From: Vibrio gallaecicus | GTDB lineage: Bacteria > Pseudomonadota > Gammaproteobacteria > Enterobacterales > Vibrionaceae | Direction of reading: 5' to 3' | Assembly (NCBI RefSeq): GCF_024347495.1 | Contig: NZ_AP025491.1 | Coordinates: 372,001 to 436,000 of the forward strand | Length of the DNA stretch: 64,000 bases | Part shown: one piece after another, positions 47,739 through 57,619 of the stretch | Numbering within the stretch: position 1 is the first letter of the stretch | Layout of the letters: every line of letters starts with the position of its first letter | Translations under genes and position numbers: made by a program | The notes under the pieces: generated by a model | The model's input: the letters and a program-made list of their open reading frames with translations, nothing else | Told to the model about the DNA's origin: nothing | The model's database searches: none

Positions 47739-50543
47739 ATGAGTGCGTCAAACTTCACTTTTCTAAACGACACCTATTCTAGGTTATCAGGTTTAGCCTA
47801 TCAGGCTGAATCATACATCTTCAGCGATCCCCAAACATCAGCATTTAAGTTACGTGCTTATACCGAGTTGATGGTGGAGTACATATACTCACACCTTGGT
47901 CTAGAAAGTGATGATAATGCAGACCTTTTTAATAGACTTAGCAATCAATGTTTTCGTGATGTCGTCGTTTCTGAAATTCAGGCTAAGCTTCATCTTTTGC
48001 GGAAAGAGGGCAACAAAGCCGTTCATAATAATGCTATCTTTAAGCCGAGTGATGCTATGTTTCTCACGAAAGAGGCATATTTAGTAGGTCGTTGGTTTAT
48101 CCAGACCATGCAGCATGGCTATTTGTTTATTCCTGATTTTGTCCCCCCCTCCCCAACAGAAGATCTCTATAGAACACTCGAGCAAAAAAACGAGCAATTG
48201 AAGGCGGATCTTGCAAACCGAGCACAAGAAGTTGAGCAAACGAATCACGCTCTAGATTCAGTTAAAAAAGAATTAAGACAAGCCCAAGAGAAAGTTTCGC
48301 TAAGTGAAGAAGAACTTATACATAAAGCAAGATCATTTAAAAGCTCCAGTAGGGAAGCCGCCAATAACTTTGATCTACAGATGGAGGCGACTCGAAAGAA
48401 AGTTTCTATCATGGATCATTTTGAGGGTACTGAACTAACAAAGGGCCAACGAACGGCTATCGATGGCATTGAAGAGTTTGTTAAGTCTGAGGATATCGAC
48501 AACTTTATTCTTCATGGTTATGCAGGTACTGGTAAAACGTTTATTACTAAAGGTATTGTTGATTACTTAACTGCTTTAGGTAGAAAGTGTGTGTTGTTAG
48601 CGCCGACCGGGAAAGCTGCAAAAGTCATTTCTGAAAAAACAGGTTATGCCGCATCAACGATTCATCGGGCTATCTACAAAATAGCAGAAACTATGGACGT
48701 TGAAGATGGAAGTGATAGAGCACCTGTTGCACCATTAAAAGTAAACAATGACGGTAATAACACCGTTTATATCGTGGACGAAGCATCGATGCTATCGGAT
48801 GCATTCTCAAGTATGGATAATATTCAGTTTGGTTCAGGAAAAGTACTGTCTGACCTTATTGAATATAGTCGCGCTGCAACGCTTGAAATCATGGCTACGG
48901 TTAATCGTAAGATGATATTTGTCGGTGACCACGCTCAGTTACCTCCGGTAGGAATGTCTTTTTCTCCAGCTCTACATAAAGAATATCTACAACAAAAGTA
49001 CCAATTAAAGACCGTTGAGAGCTGCCTAGATGAAGTCGTACGTCAGAAAGCGGGAAGTGGTGTTATGGATAATGCGATTATGCTACGTGATAGCATCGAT
49101 ACTATGACGTTTAATGAACTGGATTTTTCCTGTGCCAAGGGTGATATCAACTCTGTTGAACACAATGCGGTTATTGACCACTTTATGACGGTTTGTAACG
49201 GTCAGATTAAGGGCACAAAAAATGCGATGTTAATTGCTTCTTCAAATAAAAAGGTCAAGCAATATAACGATAAATGCCGTGAAAAATTTTTCCCAAATCA
49301 AAATAAACTGTGCGTGGGAGATAAATTAATCTCAGTAGCTAACCATTATTCAGAAGAATACTTTGTCGCTAATGGTGAGTTTTTACTGATTACTAAAATC
49401 TTTGGGAGTGCAGAACACCAAAAACTCTATTCATTTACGATCGAGGACGGTAAGAAAAAGAACCTAATGTTGGACTTCACTTTCAGAGATGTTGAGTTGC
49501 TCTTTAAAGGTGAAGGTACCTCGGTAAAAAGAGTGAAAACCAAGGTTATTGAACATTTACTTTATAATGATGAGCCGGGATTAACATCAGAGGAAATGCG
49601 AGCTTTGCATATACAGTTTGATTCTAAGTATAAGGATAAATCTAAAGAAGATAAAACTACTCTCAGAAAAACAGATCCTTACTTGAATGCTTTTAAGGTT
49701 AAATTCGGTTATGCCATCACATGTCATAAAGCTCAGGGTAGTGAATGGGAAAATGTGTTTGTCGATTGTTCGTACCACACACCTAGTTTACTGAACAAAA
49801 ACTATTTTCAGTGGCTTTATACTGCTATTACGCGTACGTCATCAAACTTGTTTGTTATTGATGAACCGAAAATCAAGCTTGGAAGTAGCGCAAAGCTCGT
49901 TGGTTCAACATCTTGGGCTGATGGACCAGAATTTAATACTCCAACTGTTAATCCAACATCGCCTTCAAGCTCGCCTGTCGACATAGGAGAGCACGAATTA
50001 TCAAGCTGCCCTGTAGAGCTCCAAGATTTATATAGAAAAGTACAAAGCTTAATCGCAGGGCATGATATTGCTATTGAGCAGATACTTCACAACAACTATC
50101 AAGAGATGTATGTGTTTAAATCTCATGATGCGACCGCTGATGTCAGACTAATTTATAATGGCAAGTTTAAGGTATCAAACGTTTATGTGCTTGGAAGTGG
50201 GATGCTGCAAGTTGCCCTCACTACCTTACTTACACCATTGAAAGGTTGCGTGCTGTCATCTGTTACTGAAGGAAACGCAGCTCATGACTTTTCATTTGAG
50301 AAGCCTCACTTAGAAACGTTCCATGAGAGGTTGACTAGTGTTTATCTAGAACACGGGATTACGGTGTTAGACATCAAGCAAAATTCATGGTGTCAGCGCT
50401 ACACACTAAGTAAAAATAACGAAACCGCAGTCATCGACTTCTATTACAACGGTAAACATCAGTTTAATCGTGTAGCACCAATGCCCAACGCTAGTAGCTC
50501 GAAAGCTCTACTAAAAGAATGTGCAGATATTTGGACATCATAA
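47739..50543 (+). CDS. RecD2-like SF1 helicase with N-terminal DUF4145-like domain
   Basis: I place the start at ATG 47739, with GGTGAG just upstream; an in-frame ATG lies four codons earlier. The 934-residue protein starts with a helical domain (about 1-125) resembling DUF4145, also seen at the N-terminus of the HsdR here (KLHLLRKEGNKAVHN versus HKLRKIGNQAVHE). A coiled coil follows, then Walker A GYAGTGKT (about 260-267), VDEASMLSD, VGDHAQLPPVGM, and ITCHKAQGSEWENVFVD with LYTAITRTSSNLFVID, the motifs of RecD-type SF1B helicases. The last 180 residues are unrecognised. It is 21 bases from the TPR/OB gene and likely the motor of this operon. Confidence 0.87.
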   Translation: MSASNFTFLNDTYSRLSGLAYQAESYIFSDPQTSAFKLRAYTELMVEYIYSHLGLESDDNADLFNRLSNQCFRDVVVSEIQAKLHLLRKEGNKAVHNNAIFKPSDAMFLTKEAYLVGRWFIQTMQHGYLFIPDFVPPSPTEDLYRTLEQKNEQLKADLANRAQEVEQTNHALDSVKKELRQAQEKVSLSEEELIHKARSFKSSSREAANNFDLQMEATRKKVSIMDHFEGTELTKGQRTAIDGIEEFVKSEDIDNFILHGYAGTGKTFITKGIVDYLTALGRKCVLLAPTGKAAKVISEKTGYAASTIHRAIYKIAETMDVEDGSDRAPVAPLKVNNDGNNTVYIVDEASMLSDAFSSMDNIQFGSGKVLSDLIEYSRAATLEIMATVNRKMIFVGDHAQLPPVGMSFSPALHKEYLQQKYQLKTVESCLDEVVRQKAGSGVMDNAIMLRDSIDTMTFNELDFSCAKGDINSVEHNAVIDHFMTVCNGQIKGTKNAMLIASSNKKVKQYNDKCREKFFPNQNKLCVGDKLISVANHYSEEYFVANGEFLLITKIFGSAEHQKLYSFTIEDGKKKNLMLDFTFRDVELLFKGEGTSVKRVKTKVIEHLLYNDEPGLTSEEMRALHIQFDSKYKDKSKEDKTTLRKTDPYLNAFKVKFGYAITCHKAQGSEWENVFVDCSYHTPSLLNKNYFQWLYTAITRTSSNLFVIDEPKIKLGSSAKLVGSTSWADGPEFNTPTVNPTSPSSSPVDIGEHELSSCPVELQDLYRKVQSLIAGHDIAIEQILHNNYQEMYVFKSHDATADVRLIYNGKFKVSNVYVLGSGMLQVALTTLLTPLKGCVLSSVTEGNAAHDFSFEKPHLETFHERLTSVYLEHGITVLDIKQNSWCQRYTLSKNNETAVIDFYYNGKHQFNRVAPMPNASSSKALLKECADIWTS

Positions 50544-50564
50544 CGCGAAATATAATGTGGAGAA

Positions 50565-51983
50565 TTGAATATGAATGAACAACCTTTTCGCGTTGTGAAC
50601 AACCTACGCAAATCAGGAAAGCTACAAGAAGCTTGGAGTGTTGGTTTTGCTGCACTAGAGCAGAACCCCCAAGATGCGTATCTAAAAGGTTCACTATTTT
50701 GGCTGTGCTACGAGTATATGAAACATAAGCAAGAAAAGATTGCTACCAGAGCTGCTACGTCTGGAAACTACAGACCAAGTGATTTCGAGTTTGAACAGAT
50801 AGAGAATCTACTACAGACCATAGCCGGTCTAGAAATCCCAACTGGTGGGTTAGAGTATAAAATGCTTTTGGTTCAATTCCGAAAGAACATTGAGTGGTTT
50901 CCGTCGCTGATTCATATGGTGCTAGATAAACAGGGTACTATCTTTGATGATGAGTCTAAACAGCCCTTTCAAGCTGAAAAAGGTGAAGTGCCTAGTTTAA
51001 TGCTATCGATTACTCGGCAAGTTGCAAGTGCTTGGCTTAGAGCAAGGGAGTACTGGCAAATCGATCTCCAACAAGTGATGTCACTGATTACCCTAACTCG
51101 CTCACATGTTAAAGATACCAAGCACATTATTTGGTTAGATTACGATCAAGCTAAGTGTTTTATCGTGTCGGGTGACTACGGCAAAGCTAGAGAATTAATC
51201 TTACCAATTTTGCGTAAAAAACAACGAGAGAGCTGGGCGTGGGGAGCTCTAGCAGCTACATATCAAAAAGAATCGCCTGATTTGGCTACGATGTTTTTCG
51301 CCAAAGGTATTGATTCTGCGCATGATGTGACATTTGCTCTTAAATTACTCCAAGGCATTGTTCCTTTGTTTCTCAATGCAGGTCAGCCAGATAAAGCCTC
51401 AATGTGCGTGAAGTTGGCTGTAGGGGCATATAAAGAGAACGGTTGGAAAGTAAAGCCAGAACTAGAAAAGTTACAAGGTCAACAGTGGTATGACTCATCT
51501 GTTGATGAAACTTTATTAATGACGTATTTAAAGTCTGTTTCAAAGGATGTGACTAACCATCTTCATGGTCCCTTACAATTTATAAACGGCGTCGTAGAGA
51601 GCATCCATAGATCAGGCAAAGGCTTCAACGTATTTGTTAACAAATCCACGTTAATGTCAGTGCGAATAGGAGCCCACCAAGGAAAAGTGAAACCTAAACC
51701 TGGAGATTATGTAGAGCTTTCGATATCTCAAAATGAAGAGCGAGAGGTGGTCTCGTGTAAATGTATCGATAAGGTTGAGATTAACGACGTATCGTTCACT
51801 GAAGGCGAATTGCGCATTGCACCCAAAGGCTTTGGTTTCGTAAATGATACTTTTGTACCTCCATATATCATAAACAGTATCGAGAACCAGTCTCAAGTAA
51901 AAGTGATGCAAGTGTTGTCATGGGATAAAACCAAGAGCCGATATAGTCAGAAAGCCGTTTCAATTAGGCTAGATAACGCTTAG
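50565..51983 (+). CDS. TPR-like protein with C-terminal OB/cold-shock-like domains
   Basis: A 472-residue protein. About 5-330 shows helical TPR-like repeats (RVVNNLRKSGKLQEAWSVGF, LILPILRKKQRESWAWGAL, PDLATMFFAKGID). About 335-472 has two beta-rich units that look like OB or cold-shock folds (GVVESIHRSGKGFNVFVNK and ELRIAPKGFGFVNDTFVPP, the latter with the KGFGFV RNA-binding-like core). It may bind single-stranded nucleic acid and link the helicase to other parts. It sits between the helicase and nuclease-like genes. Confidence 0.68.
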   Translation: MNMNEQPFRVVNNLRKSGKLQEAWSVGFAALEQNPQDAYLKGSLFWLCYEYMKHKQEKIATRAATSGNYRPSDFEFEQIENLLQTIAGLEIPTGGLEYKMLLVQFRKNIEWFPSLIHMVLDKQGTIFDDESKQPFQAEKGEVPSLMLSITRQVASAWLRAREYWQIDLQQVMSLITLTRSHVKDTKHIIWLDYDQAKCFIVSGDYGKARELILPILRKKQRESWAWGALAATYQKESPDLATMFFAKGIDSAHDVTFALKLLQGIVPLFLNAGQPDKASMCVKLAVGAYKENGWKVKPELEKLQGQQWYDSSVDETLLMTYLKSVSKDVTNHLHGPLQFINGVVESIHRSGKGFNVFVNKSTLMSVRIGAHQGKVKPKPGDYVELSISQNEEREVVSCKCIDKVEINDVSFTEGELRIAPKGFGFVNDTFVPPYIINSIENQSQVKVMQVLSWDKTKSRYSQKAVSIRLDNA

Positions 51984-52083
51984 CGACTGTCCCTCTTTAT
52001 AAGCTTATTATCTCTATTTCTCTTCGCTTCTCCGCTATTGTTTTATCTACACAACGACTTGAATGATAGCAGCGGAGACAGCA

Positions 52084-52692
52084 ATGGAAACTCAACTTAT
52101 TTCAGTTAACGATCTTGGTTACATGCGCCACAATCGAGCTTATGCAAATCGATACCGTCATACTCGTCGTAATCAAGGCGTTGATACAGTCGCTAGAGAG
52201 TTTCACAAGCAGTTAATGTTAGTCGAAAGAGATATTACACAGTGGTTTACTCGGTTAATTAACTCAAAGAATGAACGAATCCTAAGGTACAAGTCTTCAA
52301 ACGGTATGTTGAAGTACCAAGAGATCGATTTTATTGCTGAAAATGAGTTTGGACTTAAGTTCTGTGAACTTAAGTTAAATGGCTCTCTTGCTATTTGTAT
52401 TGACATGACTTTCTTATACACAGGTTTGGAAAGTGAAGGACGAAACTTCACGGATGTTGCTGTGTTGTCGGACTATTTCCAGCAAAAGGGTGAAAACAAC
52501 CACATCTGGTTAGATATTAAAGATGTATTGTCTGTAGCTTTACAAGAAGGGTGGTTCACGAGCGAGCGAGTAGAGGAAATTCGAGAGTTGCATGAGGTGA
52601 TGAATAATCCAATGGAAATGTTGCCTGAAGTGCATGAGATCCCGTTGAATAACCCTTTTGCTCAACTACAAGCTACACGTTTAGAGTGCTAA
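52084..52692 (+). CDS. Putative PD-(D/E)XK nuclease-like protein
   Basis: I chose ATG 52084, preceded by CGGAGA, giving 202 residues; ATG 52063 is an alternative. The segment [18 protein letters not shown] (Asp82, then Glu95 and Lys97) matches the spacing of PD-(D/E)XK active sites, with hydrophobic strands around both parts. The first 60 residues are basic and tyrosine-rich. I do not recognise a named family, so nuclease function is an inference. It is 20 bases upstream of the SSB gene. Confidence 0.55.
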   Translation: METQLISVNDLGYMRHNRAYANRYRHTRRNQGVDTVAREFHKQLMLVERDITQWFTRLINSKNERILRYKSSNGMLKYQEIDFIAENEFGLKFCELKLNGSLAICIDMTFLYTGLESEGRNFTDVAVLSDYFQQKGENNHIWLDIKDVLSVALQEGWFTSERVEEIRELHEVMNNPMEMLPEVHEIPLNNPFAQLQATRLEC

Positions 52693-52712
52693 TACAGAAC
52701 GAGGAACAAAAA

Positions 52713-53231
52713 ATGGCGAGTCGTGGGATTAACAAGGTTATCCTTGTGGGCAATGTCGGTCGTGACCCTGAAATTAAAAGTTTTGCTAACGGTGAAAGCG
52801 TTGCTTCTTTGTCTTTGGCAACATCAGAAACGTGGCGAGATAAGAATACTGGCGAGAATCGCGAGAAAAGTGAGTGGCATAGGGTGTCTGTGTTTGGTAA
52901 TACTGCCAACTTTGTTGCTAACTATGTTCACAAAGGGAGTCAGCTTTACATCGAAGGTCAGTTAAAGACTCGTAAATGGCAAGATCAAAACGGACAAGAA
53001 AGATATTCCACTGAAGTCGTCGTACGTTGGCCAAATGGTTCATTGCAACGGCTAGGTTCAGCAAATACGGATAACAGCTTAAATGCTCAAATTGAGAATA
53101 CTGTTCCCAGTTTAAATTCAGGAAGTGGTCAGCGACCCTCGGCCACACAAGAACCTCGCTCGACACAATATGCTCCTCCAAGCAATACACAGGATTGGAG
53201 CAATATGTCAGACGATGATATTCCTTTCTAA
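52713..53231 (+). CDS. ssb: Single-stranded DNA-binding protein (SSB)
   Basis: I place the start at ATG 52713, with GAGGAACAA upstream, giving 172 residues. The OB fold has [33 protein letters not shown] and [18 protein letters not shown], all typical. After a Q/S/N-rich linker it ends in the acidic partner-docking tip DDDIPF. It resembles mobile-element SSBs such as those of plasmids. Its place between a nuclease-like and a CARF gene, downstream of a RecD-like helicase, suggests a role in handling exposed ssDNA in the same system. Confidence 0.95.
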   Translation: MASRGINKVILVGNVGRDPEIKSFANGESVASLSLATSETWRDKNTGENREKSEWHRVSVFGNTANFVANYVHKGSQLYIEGQLKTRKWQDQNGQERYSTEVVVRWPNGSLQRLGSANTDNSLNAQIENTVPSLNSGSGQRPSATQEPRSTQYAPPSNTQDWSNMSDDDIPF

Positions 53232-53306
53232 GGGAGCATTTCGCCAAACCTAAAGCAGCTATGCTAATTTCCTCTAAATTAACGTAATTTCCATAAGGAA
53301 AACAAA

Positions 53307-54440
53307 GTGAAAAATATCTTGGTAGCGGTAACAGGCGCAAGTCCTCAAGTCCTAACTGAAACGTTGTTTGCATTGAATCATCAAGGTAAAACAATGCCTG
53401 ATGAAGTATTTGTGATTACTACCGCTAACTCTAAGCTAACGCTAGAAGAAGGGTTATTTCAAGATGGTCATTGGAACAAGTTAATACAAGATTATCAACT
53501 TCCAGACATTAAGTTTAGTTCTGACAATATTTGGTTGATCTCTGATGAAGAAGGCAATGTGTTAGATGATGCAAAGGCCGAAGCAGACCAAGTCGTCATG
53601 GCTGACTTTATTACACAGAAAGTAGAGGAGCTGACTCGTAATGACGATGTTGCGATTCATGCTTCAATTGCTGGCGGACGAAAGACAATGGCTTTTTACA
53701 TGGGCTACGCTATGTCTTTGTATGGCCGTGAGCAAGATGTGCTGAGTCATGTGTTCGTAGACGATGATTTTGAGTTTGTGAGTGAATTTTATTACCCAAC
53801 TCCTTACGACAAGTACATCGTCGGGAGAGATAAAAAAAAGGTCGTAAACACCAAGGACGCTAATGTCACCCTGGCTGAAATCCCGTTTGTAAGAATGCGT
53901 CGTCAAGTTGATGAGTCAATTTACAACCAAATGCAAAACCATTCGTTTTCAAAAACTGTATCAGCTTTGAATAGTGCACATAGCTCGGAAATTAAAGTAA
54001 AAATTTCGACCAAGGATAAGACATTAGATGTGGCTGGTGTACCTGTAAAACTTACAGCTAAAGCGCTAGCGATTTACTTATTCTTCGTCAAAAAAGCCAT
54101 GAGAACGGAAACGTTGGGGCGAATATTTGAAGAAGACGTTGACCAAACGCGTGAATATTTAGAAGTATTAGACTCAATGAAAGCCGACGTGCGTTTGTAC
54201 AAAAGCATGGGTTTAGAAGATGAGGGGCAGTGGCGTCAGAATGATTTTGAATTGACACCTAAATTGACGAAAGACTTCGTACGTCAGTCATTAAGTGCAT
54301 TCCATAAAACGTTAGAAGGGCGTTTGGTTCCAGATATCGTAGAAAAAATCAAAGTGCACTCTGATGGTGCAAAATCAGGAGCAACGTACAGCATTTCACC
54401 AGAGTTTACGGTTATGTGTGATGGTACATATTTGAAATAG
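53307..54440 (+). CDS. CARF-family Cas_NE0113-type protein, stand-alone
   Basis: A 377-residue protein, GTG start with AAGGAA upstream. The N-terminus (ILVAVTGASPQVLTETLFAL, VFVITTANSK) and the central SIAGGRKTMAFYMGYAMSLYG (from about 120) match the NE0113/TIGR02584 family, a CARF-fold group linked to type III CRISPR and known to bind or cleave cyclic oligoadenylate. The C-terminal half includes a winged-helix-like stretch (VKLTAKALAIYLFFVKKAM) but no HEPN RX4-6H is evident. No CRISPR array or other cas gene is in this window, so it may sense cyclic nucleotides from another source, or regulate the operon. It follows ssb by 75 bases. Confidence 0.82.
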   Translation: MKNILVAVTGASPQVLTETLFALNHQGKTMPDEVFVITTANSKLTLEEGLFQDGHWNKLIQDYQLPDIKFSSDNIWLISDEEGNVLDDAKAEADQVVMADFITQKVEELTRNDDVAIHASIAGGRKTMAFYMGYAMSLYGREQDVLSHVFVDDDFEFVSEFYYPTPYDKYIVGRDKKKVVNTKDANVTLAEIPFVRMRRQVDESIYNQMQNHSFSKTVSALNSAHSSEIKVKISTKDKTLDVAGVPVKLTAKALAIYLFFVKKAMRTETLGRIFEEDVDQTREYLEVLDSMKADVRLYKSMGLEDEGQWRQNDFELTPKLTKDFVRQSLSAFHKTLEGRLVPDIVEKIKVHSDGAKSGATYSISPEFTVMCDGTYLK

Positions 54441-54559
54441 TTTAAAAAGAACTCATCTTTCAGAAGTCAAAGTATGTTTTTTACTCAAAACTTTCCTGGA
54501 TAACCAATAAAAAGATAAAGGTATATTTTTATGGTACGCAAGTAGGAGCAGTATGTTTT

Positions 54560-57500
54560 TTAATTCACTCTCACCATTACAAACGTAAAGAATAAAATGT
54601 AGCTTAATAAGTTAGAAGAGTACTTACTCATTTCTGTGTCTGAAATTATTGTTTTCTCATCTGGATGAATGAGTTCTAACCTAACTGAGCCATGACCACT
54701 GCGTCCAGTGCTTGTTCCCTTAATCTCTGTCAATACTTTGAGCCCTTTGTAGGCATTGCGCCACTCATCTTTTAATGTGCTTGATTTCATGTTTTTTGTT
54801 ATAACACGCCAATGAGCTTTGGCAATCCCAAAGCTGAATACTTCCATGAAGTCTGTGAAAGTATCTGGGTCAGTAAATGTTACGCCAGATTCACTAACTG
54901 ATATGTGTTGAAGCCAGTGGTTTATCTGCCTAATAAAGTTATCTTTGTTCTCTTTATAATAGCCTTTGAGCTTGATATTGAACTTACTCAAGTACGCCTT
55001 TTCACTTTGCGTTTTTAATGGACCCGGTACCATTGCATGAAGTCTGTTCTGCTTGAATAGACGGCTTTGTAAGATTGATGGGTCAGATGATGGCGGTCGA
55101 ATTGATTTAATGTAGTAAACATTTTCGACCCATGTTTCAATCGTCATTCTTTTCAATTGGTACTTGAATACTAAATCATCTAAGTTACGCCCTTCGCTTA
55201 TTGCTTCAAGCACTTGATAACAGACTTCTATCGAAAGTGATTGCTGTTCTCGTGGGGTGATGACTGGAACATTGACCATGTTTGGGTATTCAGTCACCTT
55301 TAGCTCTTCGACATGAAGCTTTTTGTACAAGGGAGAAAAAGCATACGCTTCAGACACATTTTTGTTATACCTTTCACTCATTTTCCAATAATGAGAGTGC
55401 TTAAACATACCTGTTTTTATAGCTTGCTTGGAATCTATTGGCTTCAGATATTCGGAACGTTGTGGCATAGAAAGTATGTCGCTCATATGTAAATAATGAA
55501 GAAAAGTCGTACTAGGGTCTTCATGTCCTGCAAACGCAGCTATCTCCCAATAACCTTTCACTTTTGTCTTTTTAAATAACAATGTTTTAATTTTTTTAAG
55601 TTGTTCATCGTCATACGGACAAAGGTAGGGAAGCTCAATGAATGGCTTTTCAAGTTCTAAAATGCACTGTAGACGACTCAAGCTTGAGTGTCTTAAGTGG
55701 TAAAATACAAAATGGTCTAATTTCGTAGCGGATTTCAGAAAGCTACCGACATAGTTTGAAACCGTCGAGGGATTGAACGCAGAGGATGTGGCATCACCAA
55801 TAGTAATAAATAGAGCAGTATTACTTTTAGTGGTTGCAAGCTTATGTCGAAGATGGGCACCGAAAATCTCTTTTTCATGCTCGAGGAGCAAGGTCATGAC
55901 TGGAACCTTACGTAAACTACTTGCTGTTTTATTGCTAGCAACGGAGTTTGACCTGACCTCGATCCATGCTTCTTCACAGAGGCTGATATAACCCATTTTA
56001 ATCTTTCGTATCTCGCTTATTCGAAGCCCACAACGATAGGCAATGATACAGAGTGTTTTGAGGCTCGTTTTATCGAAATTATTCAAGTCAGTTAACGTAT
56101 TAATATGGCTTAAGAGTGCATAGAACAATACTTCATCAACTATACCAGCACGAGTGTGCTTCTGAGTTGCATCACAATGAAAGAAGCTAGAGCTGAGGCT
56201 TGGTAAAGAAAGTGAATGACTGGCAAACCCGTGCAAATCTTTAAGTCGAGCAGTGAAGTTGTTTTTTTGCTTTTCAGTAGAATGTCGGGCTATTTGTTGA
56301 TGATAAATATCTTCTAGTTCTACATTGTCCAGATTTGCATTTAATTCTAATTCGGTATTAATGTATATCCAGTCTTTAATTAGTGTTGTTCTGTAAAGGT
56401 TTACTGAGCTGACTTCGCATGTTTCTAGTTTATACAGTAGCCATTCAACAAAACAGGCTTGCCACGGATGGAAATCATAAATGTGTATAAACTCATTCAA
56501 TGTTTTTTTGAGCGTACTTTTGCTAACTTTTTTACCATCTTTTGTTAGAAAAGGCTCTTGGATGAGTCTATTGAAGGAATTATTGTCTATAGCCAGCCGT
56601 TGAGAATGTTCCACCGATTGTTTTGTTGGTTTAGAGATCGTGATTTGGCTATGAAAGTCATAAAAAGTCGTAACTTTGGGCATTATTATATTAGGTGCAA
56701 TCAATTGCTCTAGATTACGAGTTGGTAGGCATGAAGAGCTTGTCCTATTTGATCGATAATCTATAAGTGCTTGGCTGATAGATGGATTACGATGTGTTTC
56801 AAACCAAAACGCAGTACACTGAAGAAATGTATTTAAGCGAGTAGGGAGTAATTCAAGAGAAACGAAGTTTTTAGTTATGCTTGAATAAATGGTTTTAATA
56901 TCTTCAGGTATGCGCCATGTAGTGTCATCATCGGCTCTGAGCCATAGGTCAAGCTGGGCTAACGTATGCAGCGATAGATAACATTGATGTTCAATTAATT
57001 TACTGCCGTTAATCACACTGTTTGTGTTTACGCTAGAGCTATCAAGTTGAAGGGCTACATAGGTATAACAAGTATGTCGCTGTAATTTCAGTCCGTTACT
57101 GCTCACCAGGGCTTGATTGAATGCCTTAATGACATCACTATTCATTTGACCAGATTCAAAGATAAGGGACAGGATTAGGCTTTGATAACGAACGTCTCTT
57201 TGAGCATTATCTGGAGTTAAGTGTTCTTTTCGCCAAGCTTCATATTGATCATAAATAGACCATGCATTCTTTAGCCATTTACCATCTCGAGTTTGTTTAT
57301 CTGGCTTATTACTGATAACCGAGCTAGCAGGGGAGTATGATAGTGAGTTACTTTTATTGAACTGAGTTAGTAAATGCTCACCACACTTAAATGCGAGCTT
57401 AAAGTCTTTAGAAGCACCAAAAGTATTAGTAAGATTCTCTTCGAATGCTTGCCATACTATAGAAAATGCTTCGGGTGAATTGACAGGTTCAGCACTTGAA

Positions 57501-57619
57501 AATGAAATTTCAAATAACTCAGTTGCTTTCTGTGTGACAGCTAGAATATGTTCTATGCGTCTATTTTCCCTTTGTTGTTCTCCTATTAACTGAGGCATTA
57601 GAGCTCTCCTTTTAGGCAT
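54560..57619 (-). CDS. GMT-like large tyrosine recombinase (1019 residues)
   Basis: The last gene of a minus-strand trio resembling gamma-mobile-trio islands (GmtX/Y/Z); which Gmt letter applies I cannot say. The catalytic domain lies at about 495-740: YRCGLRISEIRKIK (first Arg), FYHLRHSSLSRL (His/Arg, with Tyr where the first His is usual), FAGHEDPSTTFLHYLH with a candidate nucleophile Tyr. Long helical extensions flank it on both sides. Such enzymes are thought to move the island. It overlaps the preceding 740-residue gene by 22 bases. The downstream end is convergent with the CARF gene. Confidence 0.83.
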   Translation of the reverse strand: MPKRRALMPQLIGEQQRENRRIEHILAVTQKATELFEISFSSAEPVNSPEAFSIVWQAFEENLTNTFGASKDFKLAFKCGEHLLTQFNKSNSLSYSPASSVISNKPDKQTRDGKWLKNAWSIYDQYEAWRKEHLTPDNAQRDVRYQSLILSLIFESGQMNSDVIKAFNQALVSSNGLKLQRHTCYTYVALQLDSSSVNTNSVINGSKLIEHQCYLSLHTLAQLDLWLRADDDTTWRIPEDIKTIYSSITKNFVSLELLPTRLNTFLQCTAFWFETHRNPSISQALIDYRSNRTSSSCLPTRNLEQLIAPNIIMPKVTTFYDFHSQITISKPTKQSVEHSQRLAIDNNSFNRLIQEPFLTKDGKKVSKSTLKKTLNEFIHIYDFHPWQACFVEWLLYKLETCEVSSVNLYRTTLIKDWIYINTELELNANLDNVELEDIYHQQIARHSTEKQKNNFTARLKDLHGFASHSLSLPSLSSSFFHCDATQKHTRAGIVDEVLFYALLSHINTLTDLNNFDKTSLKTLCIIAYRCGLRISEIRKIKMGYISLCEEAWIEVRSNSVASNKTASSLRKVPVMTLLLEHEKEIFGAHLRHKLATTKSNTALFITIGDATSSAFNPSTVSNYVGSFLKSATKLDHFVFYHLRHSSLSRLQCILELEKPFIELPYLCPYDDEQLKKIKTLLFKKTKVKGYWEIAAFAGHEDPSTTFLHYLHMSDILSMPQRSEYLKPIDSKQAIKTGMFKHSHYWKMSERYNKNVSEAYAFSPLYKKLHVEELKVTEYPNMVNVPVITPREQQSLSIEVCYQVLEAISEGRNLDDLVFKYQLKRMTIETWVENVYYIKSIRPPSSDPSILQSRLFKQNRLHAMVPGPLKTQSEKAYLSKFNIKLKGYYKENKDNFIRQINHWLQHISVSESGVTFTDPDTFTDFMEVFSFGIAKAHWRVITKNMKSSTLKDEWRNAYKGLKVLTEIKGTSTGRSGHGSVRLELIHPDEKTIISDTEMSKYSSNLLSYILFFTFVMVRVN

